DNA from: Superficieibacter electus
Lineage (GTDB): Bacteria; Pseudomonadota; Gammaproteobacteria; Enterobacterales; Enterobacteriaceae
DNA length: 64,000 nt
Direction of reading: 5' to 3'
Assembly: GCF_002915575.1 (NCBI RefSeq)
Contig: NZ_PQGD01000023.1
Span: 1-64,000, forward strand
Position numbers and translations under genes: made by a program. Under the pieces are notes generated by a model. The model saw only the letters and a list, made by a program, of their open reading frames with translations. It was not told where the DNA came from and made no database searches. Positions 60,874-64,000 of this stretch are shown piece after piece (position 1 is the first letter of the stretch; each line of letters starts with the position of its first letter).

Positions 60874-62787
60874 ATGGGTAAAATTATTGGTATCGACCTG
60901 GGTACAACTAACTCTTGTATAGCGATCATGGATGGCACGACGGCGCGCGTGCTGGAGAACGCAGAGGGCGATCGTACTACGCCTTCTATCATTGCATATA
61001 CTCAGGATGGTGAAACTCTGGTTGGTCAGCCGGCTAAGCGTCAGGCAGTGACAAACCCGCAAAACACCCTGTTTGCGATTAAACGCCTGATTGGCCGCCG
61101 CTTCCAGGATGAAGAAGTACAGCGTGATGTATCCATCATGCCGTACAAAATCATCGCCGCCGACAACGGCGACGCATGGCTTGATGTCAAAGGCCAGAAA
61201 ATGGCACCGCCGCAAATCTCAGCTGAAGTGCTGAAGAAAATGAAGAAAACGGCGGAAGATTACCTCGGTGAAACGGTTACTGAAGCCGTTATTACCGTGC
61301 CGGCTTACTTCAACGATGCGCAGCGTCAGGCAACCAAAGATGCTGGCCGTATCGCGGGCCTGGAAGTTAAACGTATCATCAACGAACCGACCGCAGCCGC
61401 ACTGGCCTACGGTCTGGATAAAGAAGTGGGCAACCGCACCATCGCAGTTTATGACCTCGGCGGTGGTACTTTCGATATCTCTATTATCGAAATCGACGAC
61501 GTTGACGGCGAAAAAACCTTCGAAGTTCTGGCAACCAACGGTGATACCCACCTCGGTGGCGAAGACTTTGACAGCCGCATGATCAACTACCTGGTTGAAG
61601 AATTTAAGAAAGATCAGGGCATTGACCTGCGTAACGACCCGCTGGCGATGCAGCGCCTGAAAGAAGCCGCAGAAAAAGCGAAAATCGAGCTTTCTTCCGC
61701 GCAGCAGACCGATGTAAACCTGCCGTATATCACCGCAGATGCCACCGGTCCGAAACACATGAACATCAAAGTGACCCGTGCGAAACTGGAAAGCCTGGTA
61801 GAAGACCTGGTGAACCGTTCCATCGAGCCGCTGAAAGTTGCCCTGCAGGATGCTGGTCTGTCCGTCTCCGACGTTCAGGATGTAATCCTGGTTGGTGGTC
61901 AGACTCGTATGCCAATGGTGCAGAAGAAAGTTGCTGAGTTCTTTGGTAAAGAACCGCGTAAAGACGTTAACCCGGATGAAGCTGTCGCTATCGGCGCAGC
62001 GGTTCAGGGTGGTGTACTGACAGGTGAAGTGAAAGACGTACTGCTGCTGGACGTAACCCCGCTGTCGCTGGGTATCGAAACCATGGGCGGCGTAATGACT
62101 CCGCTTATCAGCAAAAATACTACTATCCCGACCAAGCACAGCCAGGTGTTCTCTACCGCTGAAGACAACCAGTCTGCGGTGACCATCCATGTGCTGCAGG
62201 GTGAGCGTAAACGCGCATCGGATAACAAAGATCTGGGTCAGTTTAACCTGGATGGTATTCAGCCTGCGCCGCGCGGTATGCCGCAGATTGAAGTCACCTT
62301 CGACATCGACGCTGATGGTATCCTGCACGTTTCCGCGAAAGATAAAAATAGCGGTAAAGAGCAGAAAATCACCATCAAGGCGTCTTCTGGTCTGAATGAA
62401 GAAGAGATTGCGAAGATGGTCCGCGAAGCGGAAGCAAACGCAGAATCAGACCGTAAGTTTGAAGAGCTGGTGCAGACCCGCAACCAGGGTGATCACTTGC
62501 TGCATAGCACCCGTAAGCAGGTTGAGGAAGCCGGCGACCAGCTGCCAGCAGATGACAAAACCGCGATCGAGTCTGCACTGAGCGCGCTGGAAACGTCGCT
62601 GAAAGGTGAAGACAAAGCAGATATTGAAGCGAAGATGCAGGCGCTGGCGCAGGTTTCTCAGAAGCTGATGGAAATCGCTCAGCAACAGCACGCACAGCAG
62701 CAGGCTGGCGCTGATGCTTCGGCAAACAACGCGCAGGATGACGATGTGGTCGACGCTGAGTTTGAAGAAGTAAAAGACAAAAAATAA
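60874..62787 (+). CDS. dnaK: chaperone Hsp70 DnaK
   Basis: The 637-residue Hsp70 has [10 protein letters not shown] at 4-13, the phosphate loop [10 protein letters not shown] near 194-203, a substrate-binding domain from about 390 and a C-terminal lid ending in EEVKDKK. It refolds proteins with DnaJ and GrpE and controls sigma-32. The start at 60874 follows GGAGACG. Same order with dnaJ as in E. coli. Confidence 0.98.
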   Translation: MGKIIGIDLGTTNSCIAIMDGTTARVLENAEGDRTTPSIIAYTQDGETLVGQPAKRQAVTNPQNTLFAIKRLIGRRFQDEEVQRDVSIMPYKIIAADNGDAWLDVKGQKMAPPQISAEVLKKMKKTAEDYLGETVTEAVITVPAYFNDAQRQATKDAGRIAGLEVKRIINEPTAAALAYGLDKEVGNRTIAVYDLGGGTFDISIIEIDDVDGEKTFEVLATNGDTHLGGEDFDSRMINYLVEEFKKDQGIDLRNDPLAMQRLKEAAEKAKIELSSAQQTDVNLPYITADATGPKHMNIKVTRAKLESLVEDLVNRSIEPLKVALQDAGLSVSDVQDVILVGGQTRMPMVQKKVAEFFGKEPRKDVNPDEAVAIGAAVQGGVLTGEVKDVLLLDVTPLSLGIETMGGVMTPLISKNTTIPTKHSQVFSTAEDNQSAVTIHVLQGERKRASDNKDLGQFNLDGIQPAPRGMPQIEVTFDIDADGILHVSAKDKNSGKEQKITIKASSGLNEEEIAKMVREAEANAESDRKFEELVQTRNQGDHLLHSTRKQVEEAGDQLPADDKTAIESALSALETSLKGEDKADIEAKMQALAQVSQKLMEIAQQQHAQQQAGADASANNAQDDDVVDAEFEEVKDKK

Positions 62788-62813
62788 TCGCCCTTTGAAT
62801 GGGTTATGAACTG

Positions 62814-62846
62814 GCACGGGCGAAGAGGTTTCCTCTCCGCCCGTGC
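62814..62846 (+). repeat. dnaK-dnaJ intergenic hairpin
   Basis: GCACGGGCG...CCGCCCGTGC forms a long stem with an inner AGAGG/CCTCT pair between dnaK and dnaJ. There is no T run, so it is more likely an mRNA processing or stability hairpin than a full terminator. Confidence 0.6.
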
Positions 62847-62872
62847 TCGCATGTTAGGGGCTGAAAAAGACA

Positions 62873-64000
62873 ATGGCGAAACAAGATTATTACGAGGTTT
62901 TAGGCGTTCCCAGAACAGCGGAAGAGCGTGAAATCAAAAAGGCGTATAAACGCCTGGCGATGAAGTATCACCCGGACCGCAATCAGGGTGATAAAGACGC
63001 CGAAGCAAAATTTAAAGAAATCAAAGAAGCGTATGAAATTCTGACCGATGCGCAGAAACGTGCTGCCTACGATCAATACGGTCATGCCGCGTTTGAGCAG
63101 GGCGGCATGGGCGGTGGCGGCGGTTTTGGCGGCGGCGGCGCGGACTTTGGCGATATCTTTGGCGACGTTTTTGGCGATATCTTCGGCGGTGGCCGGGGGC
63201 GTCAGCGTGCCTCTCGTGGTGCCGATCTCCGCTATAACATGGATCTGACGCTGGAAGAAGCGGTGCGTGGCGTGACCAAAGAAATCCGCATCCCGACGCT
63301 GGAAGAGTGTGACATCTGCCACGGCAGCGGGGCCAAACCCGGCACGCAGCCGCAGACCTGTCCGACCTGTCATGGTTCCGGCCAGGTGCAAATGCGCCAG
63401 GGTTTCTTCGCGGTTCAGCAGGCGTGTCCACACTGCCAGGGACGCGGTACGCTGATTAAAGATCCCTGCACGAAATGCCACGGTCACGGTCGTGTTGAAA
63501 AGAGCAAAACGCTGTCCGTGAAAATTCCGGCGGGCGTGGATACCGGCGACCGCATTCGTCTGTCGGGCGAAGGTGAAGCAGGCGAACACGGCGCACCGGC
63601 GGGCGATCTGTACGTTCAGGTACAGGTAAAACAGCACCCCATCTTCGAGCGCGAAGGTAATAACCTGTATTGCGAAGTGCCGATCAACTTTGCCATGGCG
63701 GCACTGGGTGGTGAAATCGAAGTACCGACGCTGGATGGACGCGTGAAGCTGAAAGTACCGGGCGAAACGCAGACCGGTAAGCTGTTCCGCATGCGTGGCA
63801 AAGGAGTGAAGTCGGTGCGCGGTGGAGCGCAGGGCGACCTGCTGTGCCGGGTTGTTGTCGAAACGCCGGTAGGCCTTAACGATAAACAGAAACAACTGTT
63901 GAAAGAGTTGCAGGACAGTTTTGGCGGTCCAACCGGCGAGCATAACAGCCCACGCTCTAAAAGCTTCTTTGATGGTGTAAAGAAGTTTTTTGATGATTTG
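62873..64000 (+). CDS. dnaJ: co-chaperone Hsp40 DnaJ (3' end beyond window)
   Basis: The visible 376 codons include a J domain with HPD at 33-35, a Gly/Phe-rich linker, a zinc region with four CxxCxGxG-type repeats ([32 protein letters not shown]), and the C-terminal client-binding domains. The sequence ends KKFFDDL at the window edge; only a few codons and the stop should be missing. DnaJ delivers clients to DnaK and stimulates its ATPase. Confidence 0.97.
   Translation, partial: MAKQDYYEVLGVPRTAEEREIKKAYKRLAMKYHPDRNQGDKDAEAKFKEIKEAYEILTDAQKRAAYDQYGHAAFEQGGMGGGGGFGGGGADFGDIFGDVFGDIFGGGRGRQRASRGADLRYNMDLTLEEAVRGVTKEIRIPTLEECDICHGSGAKPGTQPQTCPTCHGSGQVQMRQGFFAVQQACPHCQGRGTLIKDPCTKCHGHGRVEKSKTLSVKIPAGVDTGDRIRLSGEGEAGEHGAPAGDLYVQVQVKQHPIFEREGNNLYCEVPINFAMAALGGEIEVPTLDGRVKLKVPGETQTGKLFRMRGKGVKSVRGGAQGDLLCRVVVETPVGLNDKQKQLLKELQDSFGGPTGEHNSPRSKSFFDGVKKFFDDL

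Noticed and set aside
61219-62328. 369-codon minus-strand frame inside dnaK
   Set aside because: Long antisense frames arise in strongly codon-biased genes such as dnaK; no ribosome binding site or known protein motif.

Overview
The window is a chromosomal segment of an enteric gammaproteobacterium (Enterobacteriaceae, Escherichia/Citrobacter/Salmonella clade; the species cannot be fixed from this sequence alone). Gene order follows the E. coli backbone almost gene for gene across the conventional map origin: leuV tRNA - rsmC - holD - rimI - yjjG - prfC - osmY - ytjA - yjjUVWI - deoCABD - lplA - serB - radA - nadR - [capsule island] - ettA - slt - trpR - [rpn] - yjjX - gpmB - rob - creABCD - arcA - lasT - thrLABC - yaaX - yaaA - yaaJ - talB - [rpn] - mog - [MFS] - satP - yaaW - yaaI - dnaK - dnaJ. 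Backbone proteins match the lengths I recall for E. coli to within a few residues, and many regulatory sites are readable: the leuV promoter, the sigma-S osmY promoter, three DeoR operators, the trpR operator, a CreB cre-tag, the thr attenuator and the sigma-32 dnaK promoters.

The main accessory feature is a roughly 12.5-kb ABC-transporter-dependent (group 2-like) capsule island at 19.9-32.6 kb, set between the convergent genes nadR and ettA. A JUMPstart/ops (RfaH) element precedes kpsM-kpsT, which read into a very AT-rich serotype-specific region. That region holds only two genes: a 1147-residue multidomain protein (KpsS/KpsC-like segment + HAD-like domain + an SRDG/DIG domain) and a 200-residue hexapeptide acyltransferase, the latter preceded by a G10 tract. 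Convergent to these is kpsE-kpsD-kpsC-kpsS (export and poly-Kdo linker synthesis). kpsF and kpsU are absent. The likely logic is that KpsC/KpsS build the Kdo linker, the giant protein builds the polymer, the acyltransferase decorates it, and KpsMT/E/D export it.

Other departures from the E. coli order are as follows. Two Rpn-family (PD-(D/E)XK) genes lie beside trpR and between talB and mog; each carries an internal, in-frame ribosome binding site able to make a small C-terminal protein. An MFS symporter lies between mog and satP. The smp (ytjB) gene expected between lplA and serB is missing. yaaA carries a 1-base frameshift in a G run. The yjjY reading frame is conserved but has lost its start codon.

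Functionally the backbone covers deoxynucleoside catabolism (deo), threonine biosynthesis (thr), NAD control (nadR), ribosome factors (prfC, rsmC, rimI, ettA), signal transduction (creBC, arcA) and the DnaK/DnaJ chaperones. The window starts inside the tRNA-Leu gene and ends just before the dnaJ stop codon.
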